The notes under the pieces were generated by a model. That model was not told the origin of the DNA and did not search any database. It saw only the letters and a program-made list of their open reading frames with translations. From Aquisediminimonas profunda (GTDB lineage: Bacteria; Pseudomonadota; Alphaproteobacteria; Sphingomonadales; Sphingomonadaceae), in the NCBI RefSeq assembly GCF_019443285.1, contig NZ_CP080327.1:2290001-2354000 (forward strand): a DNA stretch of 64,000 bases, written 5' to 3'. Each line of letters begins with the position of its first letter. Within the stretch, counting starts at the first letter, position 1. Below, one piece after another: positions 38,799 to 47,317 of this stretch. The translations under genes and the position numbers were made by a program.

Positions 38799-41030
38799 AT
38801 GAGCCAGCCAGTCGATGCGCCAAACGGGGATCGCGCACTTCGCTTGCGCTATATCGTCACGATATGCGCGGGTTCCTTTCTGCTTTTTCTGGTTCAGCCC
38901 ATGGTAGCGCGCATGGCGCTGCCGCGGCTGGGCGGTGCTCCGACAGTCTGGAACTCTGCGATGGTCGTCTATCAGGCGCTTTTGCTGGGTGGATATGCCT
39001 ATGCCCATTGGCTTGGGCGCTTTTCGGGCCGGACGCAGGCCGCAATTCACCTGTTTCTCTTCGTCGCCGCAGCGCTGACGCTGCCGGTTGGTCTGACGTC
39101 ATCGCTGCCGTCAGCTGACGCAAATCCCGTTTTCTGGGTGCCCTATCTGCTGCTGACATCAATCGGCCCGGTCTTTTTTGTCATCGCGGCACAAGCTCCA
39201 CTGATGCAGAGGTGGTTTTCCCTTTCAGGCGGCGGCGATCCTTATCCACTCTATGCAGCATCCAATATCGGAAGTTTTGGCGGGCTCATTGCCTATCCGC
39301 TTTTGCTTGAGCCGCTGCTCCCCGTTGCCAGCCAGAGCGAGATTTGGAGTGCCGGCTATCTACTGGTGCTCGCACTTGTCGTCCTGTCAGCTTTCATGAT
39401 GCCTAAAGCGGCTGCTTTATCTCAGCCAACACAGCAGGAAACGCCTGCGCCGGATTGGCGCACGGTCGGGCGCTGGATCATCCTTGCAGCCGTGCCGTCC
39501 GGTTTGATGCTTTCCACAAGCCTCCATCTGACGACCGATATCGTTGCGATGCCGCTGCTCTGGGTACTGCCCCTTGGGCTTTACCTGCTCAGCTTCTCGG
39601 TCGCCTTCGCAACCAACAGGCGCTTGGCCGATTTCTGCAGGCATTTTGCGCCGTTCGTCATCCTCATGGCAGCCTGTTCGGCCTTTATGGACTCGACGCG
39701 TTTTCCGTTCTCCTTTGCGCTCCTGACACTCGTGAACCTGTTCGTGGTTTCAGTGGCCTTGCATTCGGAAATGTTCGCCCGACGCCCGCATCCAGAGCAT
39801 CTGACCCGTTTTTATCTGGCCATGTCGGTGGGCGGCGTGATTGGCGGGATATTCTGCGCGATATTGGCACCGCTCATCTTCGACTGGACGTATGAGCACC
39901 CGATCCTGATCATAGCCTCTGCATTGCTGCTTGTTCCCCGAGCCATATTCGAGACCAGCCAGAAGCTTCTCGAAAGTGCGAACGGTCGTGCTGCGGCTGC
40001 AGCGATTGCTCTTTTAGCACTGGTGGCAGCAACGCTGGCTGGTGGCCCGTTGTACAACGAAGCGCTGCGATTCATCCAGCCAATCAGTATTATTGTCATT
40101 ATCGGGGCGGCTGTTGCGTCGCTTGGCAAGCGCTGGCTCTTCGCATTTTGCCTGGGTTGCCTGATGTTGACGCTTAACGGGTGGCAGAAAATCGGTCTTT
40201 CCATTCAGCCGGGCATGATGACGCGGAGCTATTTCGGGGTCTATTCGGTTCGGAGCAATGGTGTAGACACGCGCTATCTGGTCCATGGCACCACTGTTCA
40301 CGGCGTGCAGAACTTGGCGCCGTCCCGGCAGACCCAGCCCACATCCTATTATGCGCCCCATTCGGGCATCGGCCTTGCGATGACTGCAATACCGGCGATT
40401 TATGGTCCAGGCGCAAGGATCGACATCGTCGGCTTGGGTGCAGGAACCCTAGCTTGCTATGCCAAGCCCGATCAGCACTGGACATTCTACGAGATCGATC
40501 CGGCGATTGTCACAATTGCGTCGGATCCCAAGCGGTTCACATTCCTTTCCAGATGCCTGCCGGGAGTGAAGGTGGTCATTGGCGATGCTCGTCTTACTCT
40601 TGCCGCCACGCAGCCAAACAGTGCCGATGTCCTGGCTATCGATGCCTTTTCCTCCGATGCCGTGCCGATGCATTTGCTCACGGCTGAGGCTTTCGCGACC
40701 TATCGTCGGCACATCGCGCCCGATGGCCTTCTCATGGTGCATATCTCCAACCGCTTCCTTGACCTTGAGCCAGTTCTGGCGGCGATTGCCAGGCAAGGAT
40801 GGGCCAGCGCTGCTCGCGACTATGATGTGACGGACGCGGAGAGGAACCTCAATTATTCTCATTCTCTCTGGATCGCATTCTCACCGGATAAAAAGGTCAT
40901 CGACCGCCTTATCGTTTCCAACCCGGCTGAAAAGTGGCGCCCCATTGGCTCGCGTCCAGGGTTCAAGCCCTGGACTGACGATCATGCCAGTATCCTTTCG
41001 ATCCTGAAGCCATATAAGAGAGACAATTAG
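38799..41030 (+). CDS. MFS-like membrane domain fused to spermidine synthase-like domain
   Basis: 743 residues. The N-terminal 480 or so carry 12-14 hydrophobic helices of the fused MFS/spermidine synthase type (SFLLFLVQPMVARMALPRLGG). The C-terminal 250 form an aminopropyltransferase-like Rossmann domain with GLGAGTLACYAKP, YEIDPAIV, GDARL and DVLAIDAFSSDAVP. The family is widespread but its reaction is unsettled, so polyamine synthesis should not be assumed. The ATG at 38799 is used because the upstream in-frame TTG at 38736 gives a poorly conserved extension. No partner gene suggests a substrate. Confidence 0.8.
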   Translation: MSQPVDAPNGDRALRLRYIVTICAGSFLLFLVQPMVARMALPRLGGAPTVWNSAMVVYQALLLGGYAYAHWLGRFSGRTQAAIHLFLFVAAALTLPVGLTSSLPSADANPVFWVPYLLLTSIGPVFFVIAAQAPLMQRWFSLSGGGDPYPLYAASNIGSFGGLIAYPLLLEPLLPVASQSEIWSAGYLLVLALVVLSAFMMPKAAALSQPTQQETPAPDWRTVGRWIILAAVPSGLMLSTSLHLTTDIVAMPLLWVLPLGLYLLSFSVAFATNRRLADFCRHFAPFVILMAACSAFMDSTRFPFSFALLTLVNLFVVSVALHSEMFARRPHPEHLTRFYLAMSVGGVIGGIFCAILAPLIFDWTYEHPILIIASALLLVPRAIFETSQKLLESANGRAAAAAIALLALVAATLAGGPLYNEALRFIQPISIIVIIGAAVASLGKRWLFAFCLGCLMLTLNGWQKIGLSIQPGMMTRSYFGVYSVRSNGVDTRYLVHGTTVHGVQNLAPSRQTQPTSYYAPHSGIGLAMTAIPAIYGPGARIDIVGLGAGTLACYAKPDQHWTFYEIDPAIVTIASDPKRFTFLSRCLPGVKVVIGDARLTLAATQPNSADVLAIDAFSSDAVPMHLLTAEAFATYRRHIAPDGLLMVHISNRFLDLEPVLAAIARQGWASAARDYDVTDAERNLNYSHSLWIAFSPDKKVIDRLIVSNPAEKWRPIGSRPGFKPWTDDHASILSILKPYKRDN

Positions 41031-41042
41031 GGTGGCTCATAC

Positions 41043-41591
41043 ATGAACGACATCAGCATCATCCCGCTGCACGGCAAGACCCCTCGCATCCACCCAAGCG
41101 CCTTCGTTGCGCCGGGGTGCCGGATTGTCGGCGATGTCGAGATCGGGGCTGGCGCAAGCATCTGGTATAATTGCGTGCTGCGCGCCGACGTCAATTTCAT
41201 CCGTATCGGCGCTCGATCCAATGTTCAGGACGGCACGGTCATCCATTGCGATTCGGCAGACGGTGGCTTGAACGGGTCACCAACGATTATCGAAGAGGAT
41301 GCGCTGGTGGGGCACATGGCGATGCTGCATGGGTGCACGATCCGCAGCGGTGCTCTGGTTGGGTTGGGATCAATCGTCATGGATGGCTGCGTGATTGAAG
41401 CGAATGCGATGCTGGCCGCCGGCGCAATGCTGACGCCTGGCAAGATCATTCCCACGGGACAAATGTGGGGCGGCAGGCCGGCCCGGTTCATGCGAGAACT
41501 GGATGAAAGCTGGTCAATCGGGAACCAGATGGCCGTGGCGCATTACGTGCGCAACGGTGAAGCCCACAAGAGCGCGGTTGACGCTATTTGA
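41043..41591 (+). CDS. Gamma-class carbonic anhydrase family protein
   Basis: 182-residue left-handed beta-helix protein built from hexapeptide repeats (IGDVEIGAGASIWYNCVLRAD and following). The three metal-binding histidines are all present in GTVIHCDS, LVGHMAMLHG. Family members hydrate CO2 or bind metals in other roles. An AGGGTGG ribosome site lies 7-8 bases before the ATG. Its last 8 bp overlap the end of the convergent lipoprotein gene. Confidence 0.88.
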   Translation: MNDISIIPLHGKTPRIHPSAFVAPGCRIVGDVEIGAGASIWYNCVLRADVNFIRIGARSNVQDGTVIHCDSADGGLNGSPTIIEEDALVGHMAMLHGCTIRSGALVGLGSIVMDGCVIEANAMLAAGAMLTPGKIIPTGQMWGGRPARFMRELDESWSIGNQMAVAHYVRNGEAHKSAVDAI

Positions 41592-42078
41592 ACTTCGACA
41601 GGAGTGCGTGGACCGCCTCTGATTGGCGGGCATCAATCGCTTCCACCTCTGCAATTGCGGCCAGAAGTGCCGGGGCATCGGGAGATCCCGGTTTGGCATC
41701 GAGCAGACGGCGTTCATCATCGAGCGCAGCCAACGCATCGCGTGCAGGGCCGGTTGTGCTCTCGAGCCGTGTGACCATCAACTGGCCGTCAATCCAGACC
41801 TCGCTTTCCGGTGCAGCGCCTGAGGCGCGTTCTGCGGCAGCCCGAGCCGCTGGCAAAGCGGCTTCAAAATCCGGCACGCCATCCCTGGCCAGCTTGAGTG
41901 CGTCTGCAATGCGACCCAGAAGGGCAGGGTCGGATGCCTGCGGTGGTGCCAAGGGAGCATCTGGCACGGATGCCCGAGGCTTCTCAAAGGGACGCTTCGC
42001 CAATGACGGATAGCCACCCGGGGCGGAGCATGCGGAAAGCAGGGCAGGGATCAGAAAAGCCGTGGCGCGTGTGTACAT
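41584..42078 (-). CDS. Hypothetical lipoprotein
   Basis: 164 residues. The lipobox LLSAC places the lipidated cysteine at about 17, followed by a Pro/Ala-rich tether and a helical, Ala/Glu/Asp-rich domain that may be a coiled coil (about 55-160). I do not recognise a family. It is transcribed toward the carbonic anhydrase gene and overlaps its end by 8 bp. Its promoter must lie in the 106 bp before tRNA-Arg. Confidence 0.65.
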   Translation of the reverse strand: MYTRATAFLIPALLSACSAPGGYPSLAKRPFEKPRASVPDAPLAPPQASDPALLGRIADALKLARDGVPDFEAALPAARAAAERASGAAPESEVWIDGQLMVTRLESTTGPARDALAALDDERRLLDAKPGSPDAPALLAAIAEVEAIDARQSEAVHALLSKFK

Positions 42079-42184
42079 GACCCACCCCTAAAGGCTGTTC
42101 GCGGATGGCGAAAGGCCTTCGTGCCTTTTCACGCCGAACAGGGTTGCGCTCCGCCCTGCTGCCGACTAAAGGCACCTCTCCCGC

Positions 42185-42261
42185 GCGCCCGTAGCTCAGC
42201 TGGATAGAGCATCAGACTACGAATCTGAGGGTCGGACGTTCGAATCGTTCCGGGCGCGCCA
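42185..42261 (+). tRNA. tRNA-Arg (ACG)
   Basis: A 77-nt cloverleaf including an encoded CCA. The acceptor GCGCCCG pairs with CGGGCGC, the D-arm is GCTCAGCTGGATAGAGC, the anticodon loop reads CTACGAA (anticodon ACG) and the T-loop is GTTCGAATC. The core gene order ends here and accessory DNA follows, so it may be an old integration point, though no duplicated tRNA end was found. Confidence 0.96.
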
Positions 42262-42489
42262 GGGTTTTCCGACATTTTCTCTAATTCGGCTCTGGCTAGA
42301 AAATTAGGCTAGCAATCACATAGCAAGCACAAAGGTCGTTTTAAGTCACAAATTGTGACCGCTGCGGCCGCACAGTCTTTCTCGATAGAAAGGGAGTGCG
42401 GCTTCTCCAGCGCACGGATGAGGTTCAGCCGCTTCCCATAAGCAGGCGCTTGTTCCGCCCCCAGTCCGGCTTGATGCATGATCGAAAGC

Positions 42490-42519
42490 GGTTGGGCGCA
42501 TAGCGTAACGCGCCCAACC
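42490..42519 (-). terminator. Strong hairpin terminator behind the exported-protein gene
   Basis: GGTTGGGCGC and GCGCCCAACC form a perfect 10-bp stem with a 10-base loop, starting 9 bp after the stop of the 42529-43212 gene. The T-content after the stem is modest. Confidence 0.65.
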
Positions 42520-42528
42520 CAAAATCGT

Positions 42529-43212
42529 TCATTTTGGCGGCTGAACCGCAGCGCTGCTGGACGCTGGCGCCTGCAAAACCATTGCGGGAGGAGTTGGTGT
42601 CACTTCCAAAGGAGCAGTCTGCTGCGTCGCGAAAGACAGCGGAACGTCTTCGTCCACAAAGCCCTTCACGGCACCACCCAAAGGCAAGTCGGCACTCGTC
42701 CCTGTTGTAAAGAACCCGGCGATGGGAACGAATGCGATGGCGGCCACTACGCCAGCAGTTCCGGTAACGCCCTTGTCATCGAAAGTGCCGCTCAGTCGGA
42801 TTTGACGACCACCAACTTGCACATACAAGATCCTGGCGCCGATGTGACCAGACTTGCCCCACATGCCTTTATTTCGCACGTCCGTGATTTCGCCCATTGC
42901 TGGGCTGCCGACAGGAATTACAGTCTGCCCATCAACCTTCACGTCCGCTGAAACAGTCATACGGAAGCGCTGGTTGACCCGGACTGCCTTGTTTTTTGTT
43001 GTCAGATGCTCTGCAAGCGTGAGCGGAACTTCCGTTCCAGTGCGCAGCACCGCCTGACCAACAGCAGCGACAGGGGGAAGGACCGCAGCAGTGGTAACTG
43101 GAGCAGTGTTTGGCGTTGCAGCAAGCGGAGCAGCCAATGTTGTTTGAGCATAGGCCGAACCAACGGCAAACATCGAAGACGCGCTAAGCGCGGCGAGCAT
43201 AATAAATCTCAT
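42529..43212 (-). CDS. Hypothetical exported protein
   Basis: 227 residues with a signal peptide ending in GSAYAQ (about 22). A Thr/Ala/Pro-rich stretch is followed by a conserved-looking beta-rich core of about 60-150 (QRFRMTVSADVKVDG, GEITDVRNKGMWGKSGHIG, ILYVQVGGRQIRLSG). A hydrophobic Gly/Ala segment follows, then a low-complexity Pro/Ala tail. The core resembles exported proteins seen in sphingomonads, but I cannot attach a function. It is followed by a strong hairpin. Confidence 0.65.
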   Translation of the reverse strand: MRFIMLAALSASSMFAVGSAYAQTTLAAPLAATPNTAPVTTAAVLPPVAAVGQAVLRTGTEVPLTLAEHLTTKNKAVRVNQRFRMTVSADVKVDGQTVIPVGSPAMGEITDVRNKGMWGKSGHIGARILYVQVGGRQIRLSGTFDDKGVTGTAGVVAAIAFVPIAGFFTTGTSADLPLGGAVKGFVDEDVPLSFATQQTAPLEVTPTPPAMVLQAPASSSAAVQPPK

Positions 43213-43449
43213 TTGGATTCCCCCCCATTTCTCTCCGGGCCGGAGAGAGTATGAATAGTTGCAGATCGAGTGAAATTGTCAACATCGCTGCATAATATTA
43301 AATCAATACCCAGTCATGTGCTCGACATCGCGCGGTGGCAGTGCGGACTCCACCTACCTTCCAATTATTGGGAGTTAAATAGGAATGCAAAGATGACTTC
43401 CTGCGCTCCTAATCGTCCAATCGGCTATTGATCGGAGAAAAACCTGACA

Positions 43450-43508
43450 GTCCGCTATCATCCAGGCCCAAGTCTATCTCTATTTCCGCGAAGGGGTGGT
43501 AAGCGGAC
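43450..43508 (+). repeat. Oriented palindrome, long form, copy 1
   Basis: Left arm GTCCGCT and right arm AGCGGAC enclose about 45 bases. The AAGGGGTGGTA part before the right arm is the family core. The left interior is degenerate. It abuts the end of a GNAT gene. Confidence 0.6.
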
Positions 43509-43509
43509 G

Positions 43510-44007
43510 TTAGCGGGTCAGGTTCAGTTCCATGAAAATGGTGCCCTGCGGCGTCGGACCATAATACGGTTCGATGCGACGAAAGCCCATCCGCTCGTAT
43601 AGCGCGGTGGCCCTGTTCATCGTCCCGAGAGTGTCGAGGCGCAGTGCGACGTAGCCGCGGGCTTTCGCCGTTCCGATGACTGTATTAGTCAGCAACTTGC
43701 CGAGACCAAAAGAACGCGCCTCAGGAATTACGTAGAGGCGCTTCATTTCGCATATTCCATCACCGTGGAGCGGCCGCATGCCAACACAGGCAACCGGCCG
43801 GACCTTTGCATCCCACGCAATCAGTAGCTCACCGAGCGGCTCTGCATATTTGCCCGGCAGCTCGCCAACCTCAGATCCAAAATCCTGATAGTTCAAGTCG
43901 ACGGGCAAGGACTCGGCGTATTCAGCAAAGAGACTGCGAGCGGCGGAAACATCAAGCTGTGACCGTGCAGGGCGAATTTGAAAAGGCGGCTCAACGGCGA
44001 GATCCAT
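43510..44007 (-). CDS. GNAT family N-acetyltransferase
   Basis: 165-residue single GNAT domain. It has the substrate part LFAEYAESLPVDLNYQDF, the core strand MKRLYVIPEARSFGLGKLLTN with the R/Q-x2-G-x-A/G-type loop altered to RSFGLGK, and the closing NRATALYERMGFRRIEPY. It is similar to small amino-acid or peptide acetyltransferases. The ATG at 44007 gives the family length; the upstream extension has no homology. The gene lies exactly between two copies of the oriented palindrome, as the genes at 51-58 kb do, which suggests it is a mobile cassette of the same type. Confidence 0.8.
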   Translation of the reverse strand: MDLAVEPPFQIRPARSQLDVSAARSLFAEYAESLPVDLNYQDFGSEVGELPGKYAEPLGELLIAWDAKVRPVACVGMRPLHGDGICEMKRLYVIPEARSFGLGKLLTNTVIGTAKARGYVALRLDTLGTMNRATALYERMGFRRIEPYYGPTPQGTIFMELNLTR

Positions 44008-44376
44008 GCAACTCGATAGTCTATTGCTGTGATCGTCTGCAACGGGGCCATTCGTAGCCCAGGCGTGTCGGCGCACCTGCTCTGGGATGACCGGCTGAAA
44101 TGTCCACAATGGGGCGGAAAGCCCACATTGGCCGTGGAATAAGATGCGTCGGCAAACGCTGACACGTCGGCCGTAACCGCAGCCTAAGATGCTCGGTCAA
44201 AAGCTGCCTTAGGTTAATAGCCTCCGAATGGCTAAAATGGATCGAAATCGGCCAGCCTTCTTTCGGGCTGTGGTCTAAGCGGGAAGCCATTGGCCAGCTC
44301 GTCTTAACTCGGCCGGAACAGATCCTGAGCAGCCGCTCGCACACGGGAGTGTCTTGATAAAGGTTTTTGTTAGGAC
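44008..44376. other. Intergenic region upstream of the DUF983 operon
   Basis: No gene is recognised. It contains a degenerate compact palindrome copy near 44099 and the -35 element of the DUF983/MocR promoter at its right end. The remainder shows no feature. Confidence 0.5.
44099..44129 (+). repeat. Oriented palindrome, compact form, copy 2 (degenerate)
   Basis: AATGTCCAC, AATGGGGCGGAAA and CCCACATT follow each other as in the compact form, with a few changes that weaken arm pairing. Same orientation as all other copies. Confidence 0.5.
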
Positions 44377-44402
44377 TATGTATGGCAAACAATCCATACA
44401 TA
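44354..44402 (+). promoter_or_regulatory. Promoter and palindromic operator of the DUF983-MocR operon
   Basis: TTGATA (44354-44359), a 17-bp spacer and TATGTA (44377-44382) form a sigma70-like promoter. The -10 is the first half of a perfect dyad: TATGTATGG, 8 bases, CCATACATA (44377-44402). The same dyad with the same spacing and the same overlap with the -10 is found before the alternative oxidase gene. A regulator bound here would block RNA polymerase. Confidence 0.75.
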
Positions 44403-44410
44403 GGTGACGT

Positions 44411-44848
44411 GTGCAGTCGAGTTTGCAGGAAGACAAGTTTCGTTGGATCATGAAGTGCGGCTGGAAAGGTCTATGCCCTCGTTGCGGTGAAGGCCACATG
44501 TTTCAGTCTTGGCTCAAGATTGTCAGCAAGTGCGAGAAATGCGGGTTGGATTATCGCTTCGCCGCGCCGGACGACGGGCCCGCGTTCTTCTCGCTGTGCA
44601 TCGTGGCTCTCCCGTTGATCTTCTTCGTTGTGTGGCTGGAGGTCGTGTTCGCCCCCCCTTTCTGGGTCCACCTGCTTACTTCAGTCCCATTCATGGTTCT
44701 GGGTTGCCTGCTGCCCCTGCGACCGATTAAGGGCTGGCTGGTCGCCTCCCAGTATGTGAACAGGGCACAAGAAGCAGGGACCGGACGGCTCTGGGCGCAG
44801 CTCGATGGGCGGTCGCCAGATCAGTGGGACAATCGGTTTGATGACTGA
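44411..44848 (+). CDS. DUF983 family membrane protein
   Basis: 145 residues. An N-terminal zinc-ribbon-like part has two cysteine pairs (GLCPRCGEGHMF and SKCEKCGLDYRF), followed by two hydrophobic helices (about 58-80 and 85-105). This is the normal DUF983 layout, whose function is not known. The proposed start is a GTG with AGGTGA just upstream; an ATG 13 codons later is possible. The operator lies immediately before it. The MocR regulator gene starts within its last codons (ATGACTGA), so the two are co-expressed. Confidence 0.8.
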   Translation: MQSSLQEDKFRWIMKCGWKGLCPRCGEGHMFQSWLKIVSKCEKCGLDYRFAAPDDGPAFFSLCIVALPLIFFVVWLEVVFAPPFWVHLLTSVPFMVLGCLLPLRPIKGWLVASQYVNRAQEAGTGRLWAQLDGRSPDQWDNRFDD

Positions 44849-46205
44849 AGCATGGACCTCCCGCCTGCGGTTTACATCCGGGCTCAAATATCAGGTGATT
44901 GCTGATGCGCTAGTTGCGGCGATTCAAAGCGGAGAGCTGCGGGCGGGGGATCGGCTCCCGCCTCAGCGTGAGTTGGCGGCACGGTTGAAGGTGGACCTGA
45001 CGACGGTCACCAGAGCGTATGACTTGGTTCGTCAGCGCAAGCTGATTGTCGCAAACGGGCGTGCCGGGAGCTTTGTCGCGGAATCCAAACCAGTCAGCGC
45101 TCGCGTGCTGGCTTCCGTCGACTCAGGCATGAACATGCCGCCAGAACTGCCGGGCAACATGATTGGTCGCGCAATCGCAGAGACGTCCGCTTCTATCTTG
45201 CTGGGCGAGAACCCGGCCGAGCTTCAATATCAGCCCGCCGGCGGATCAGAGCTTGATCGCCAGACAGGTGCTCAATTGCTGACGCAATCGGGACTGAAAT
45301 CGGATCAGGAACAAATAGTCATCACCGCTGGTGGACAGAATGCTCTGCATGCCATTTTGAGTGCCAATTTTGCACCAGGAGACGCTCTGGCTTGCGGCGT
45401 GCATGTCTATCCCGGCTTCAAGTCACTTGCGAAGCGCTTGGGGCTTAAGCTGATTGCGCTGCCGGAATTTAGCGCGGATGCGATAAAATACGCCGCCAGC
45501 CGGGACGGCATCACAGGCGTCTATGTGGTGCCCACAAACGATAACCCAACTGCAAGGACGCTCTCGTTGGAGGAGCGTCGGAACATAACGGAGGTCGTTG
45601 GCGAGGCAGGTTTAAAGATCGTTGAGGACGATGCTTATGGGGGGTTGGCCGAGCAGCCCATCCCGACGCTCGCCAGCCTGTTGCCCGAACAGACCTGGCA
45701 TATTGCCAGCACATCCAAACTAATTTCACCCGTGCTGCGCGTCGCTTTCGTGCGCGCTCCAAGCGTCAGTGCCGCCATCAGACTTGCTGATGATGTGCAC
45801 GAAACTGCGATCATGGCGCCGCCGCTCAATGTCGCGATTCTCAGACGCTGGATTCAGGACGGCACGTACGATCAGTTGATTCGGACAATGCGGGTCGAGA
45901 CAAGCCGACGCCAGGGATTTGCGCGCGAGGCATTAGAAGGCGCAAGCTATGCCAGCCATCCGCAAGGATATCATCTGTGGCTGCAACTGCCGCCGGGTGT
46001 TTCGGAGCAAGATCTCGCCGATCAATCCAGGGACAGTTCATTGACTGTTGTTCCATCCAGTCGGTTCGCCGTTGGTGAAGCCCAGGAACAAGCGGTTCGT
46101 GTTTCCCTTGGTGGTTTGCTCGATATTGAGCGCCTTACACGCGGGCTGCGACTCTTGGCCGCGCGAGCTTCAGCGCAGGCGGGTCGCTCGCCAGCCTTGG
46201 TCTAA
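44841..46205 (+). CDS. MocR/PdxR-type GntR regulator with aminotransferase domain
   Basis: 454 residues. The N-terminal GntR winged helix (about 10-75) shows IADALVAAIQSGELRAGDRLPPQRELAARL and TTVTRAYDLVRQRKLI. A fold-type I aminotransferase-like domain follows. It retains the PLP lysine at about 293 in ASTSKLISPVLRVAF, plus VEDDAYGGL and the NPTA loop. MocR proteins sense PLP or amino compounds. It is probably the protein that binds the dyad at its own operon and before the alternative oxidase gene; that link is inferred from position and operator sharing. Confidence 0.88.
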   Translation: MTEAWTSRLRFTSGLKYQVIADALVAAIQSGELRAGDRLPPQRELAARLKVDLTTVTRAYDLVRQRKLIVANGRAGSFVAESKPVSARVLASVDSGMNMPPELPGNMIGRAIAETSASILLGENPAELQYQPAGGSELDRQTGAQLLTQSGLKSDQEQIVITAGGQNALHAILSANFAPGDALACGVHVYPGFKSLAKRLGLKLIALPEFSADAIKYAASRDGITGVYVVPTNDNPTARTLSLEERRNITEVVGEAGLKIVEDDAYGGLAEQPIPTLASLLPEQTWHIASTSKLISPVLRVAFVRAPSVSAAIRLADDVHETAIMAPPLNVAILRRWIQDGTYDQLIRTMRVETSRRQGFAREALEGASYASHPQGYHLWLQLPPGVSEQDLADQSRDSSLTVVPSSRFAVGEAQEQAVRVSLGGLLDIERLTRGLRLLAARASAQAGRSPALV

Positions 46206-46359
46206 TCTTAGAACGCCGAGCTTCAAAGCAGAGCGGGTGAGCGCTGTCTAGCCGTCCCGCAATCTAAGCAACCGAACTTTGGAATCTGGAACCGTGCGGT
46301 TCGGATGACCGATGGCAACCCGAAGGTTCGTTCGAGAAGGCGGTTTTCCATCGCCAATA

Positions 46360-46410
46360 TTGACACCTTTTTTTGTCTGGCTTATGTATGGTTTAAACGC
46401 CATACATAAG
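46360..46410 (+). promoter_or_regulatory. Promoter and palindromic operator of the alternative oxidase gene
   Basis: TTGACA (46360-46365), a 17-bp spacer and TATGTA (46383-46388) form a near-consensus promoter. A perfect dyad, CTTATGTATGG, 8 bases, CCATACATAAG (46381-46410), covers the -10 and the expected start of transcription. It matches the dyad at 44377-44402 in arm sequence, spacer length and position over the -10. Confidence 0.82.
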
Positions 46411-46445
46411 CCAAACGTATGACGCTGAACTTAAAGGAGAACTCA

Positions 46446-47156
46446 ATGGACTACAAAGCGACTCATGGCGTCGCGCACCGCAAACCGGCGGGCCCTAGTG
46501 ACGCGATCGCACTAGGATTCACCAAGTTGCTGCGCTTCTGCGCCGACAAATTCTTCGCAAAGCGTTATGGCAATCGCGCAATCGTGCTCGAAACTGTGGC
46601 GGCGGTGCCCGGTATGGTGGGTGGCACACTCACCCATCTGCGATGCCTACGTCGCATGTGCGACGATAATGGCTGGATCGCGACCCTCATTGACGAAGCC
46701 GAAAATGAGCGCATGCACCTGATGACGTTCATCGCGCTCGCAAAACCGACCTGGTTTGAGCGGTTGGTGGTGCTGATCGTGCAATGGGTTTTCTACTGCT
46801 TCTTCTTCCTGCTCTATTTGCTGAGCCCGCGTACTGCGCACCGCGTGGTCGGCTATTTCGAGGAGGAAGCGGTGATCAGCTACACGCTATATCTCAAGGA
46901 AATTGACTCCGGCCATGTCGAGAACGTCCCTGCGCCCGAGATCGCCAAGCGCTACTGGAACCTGTCAGACGACGCGACGCTTCGCGACGTAGTGCTGATC
47001 GTCCGTGCCGACGAGGCGCACCACCGCGACACCAACCATTGTTTCGCCGACACGCTGGCGGGCATTGCTGTAGATCCGCGCGCGATCAGCAGCGCCCAAC
47101 CGCATCTGGCACGAACTCCCCAGGCAGGTTGGTCAACTGTTCGTGGCACGGGGTGA
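46446..47156 (+). CDS. aox: Alternative oxidase (di-iron ubiquinol oxidase)
   Basis: Membrane-bound cyanide-resistant oxidase that passes electrons from ubiquinol to oxygen without proton pumping, 236 residues. The four di-iron motifs are all present: LET (Glu49), NERMH (Glu88, His91), FEEEA (about 139-141) and RADEAHH (Glu190, His193). A hydrophobic hairpin for membrane attachment lies at about 107-127. The ATG at 46446 follows AAAGGAG with a 6-base gap; the in-frame ATG at 46419 is too close to the operator. Bacterial copies are known in Novosphingobium. Regulation by the neighbouring MocR protein is proposed from the shared operator. Confidence 0.93.
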   Translation: MDYKATHGVAHRKPAGPSDAIALGFTKLLRFCADKFFAKRYGNRAIVLETVAAVPGMVGGTLTHLRCLRRMCDDNGWIATLIDEAENERMHLMTFIALAKPTWFERLVVLIVQWVFYCFFFLLYLLSPRTAHRVVGYFEEEAVISYTLYLKEIDSGHVENVPAPEIAKRYWNLSDDATLRDVVLIVRADEAHHRDTNHCFADTLAGIAVDPRAISSAQPHLARTPQAGWSTVRGTG

Positions 47157-47173
47157 GCAGATCGCCGATGCGT

Positions 47174-47217
47174 CCAATCGCGAAGGTCGGGCTTGTAAAC
47201 CTTCCACTCGCGATTGG
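47174..47217. terminator. Long imperfect hairpin between aox and the efflux operon
   Basis: CCAATCGCGA and TCGCGATTGG are perfect 10-bp inverted arms, extended by AAGG/CCTT after a 4-base bulge. It may end aox transcription or serve as a dyad operator for the efflux operon, whose ATG is 100 bp downstream. Confidence 0.5.
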
Positions 47218-47317
47218 GCTCATCGACATGTACAACGGACTGGGCGTGGGCTTTGGTGCGCGTCCACGTGCCAAGAATGCGCTTGACTGATCGTCTGGCG
47301 GGCTGGGAGTTCAGGTA

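Noticed and set aside
42185-42261. tRNA-Arg as attachment site of the accessory region
   Set aside because: No repeat of the tRNA 3-prime end was found to the right within the window, and no integrase lies next to it.
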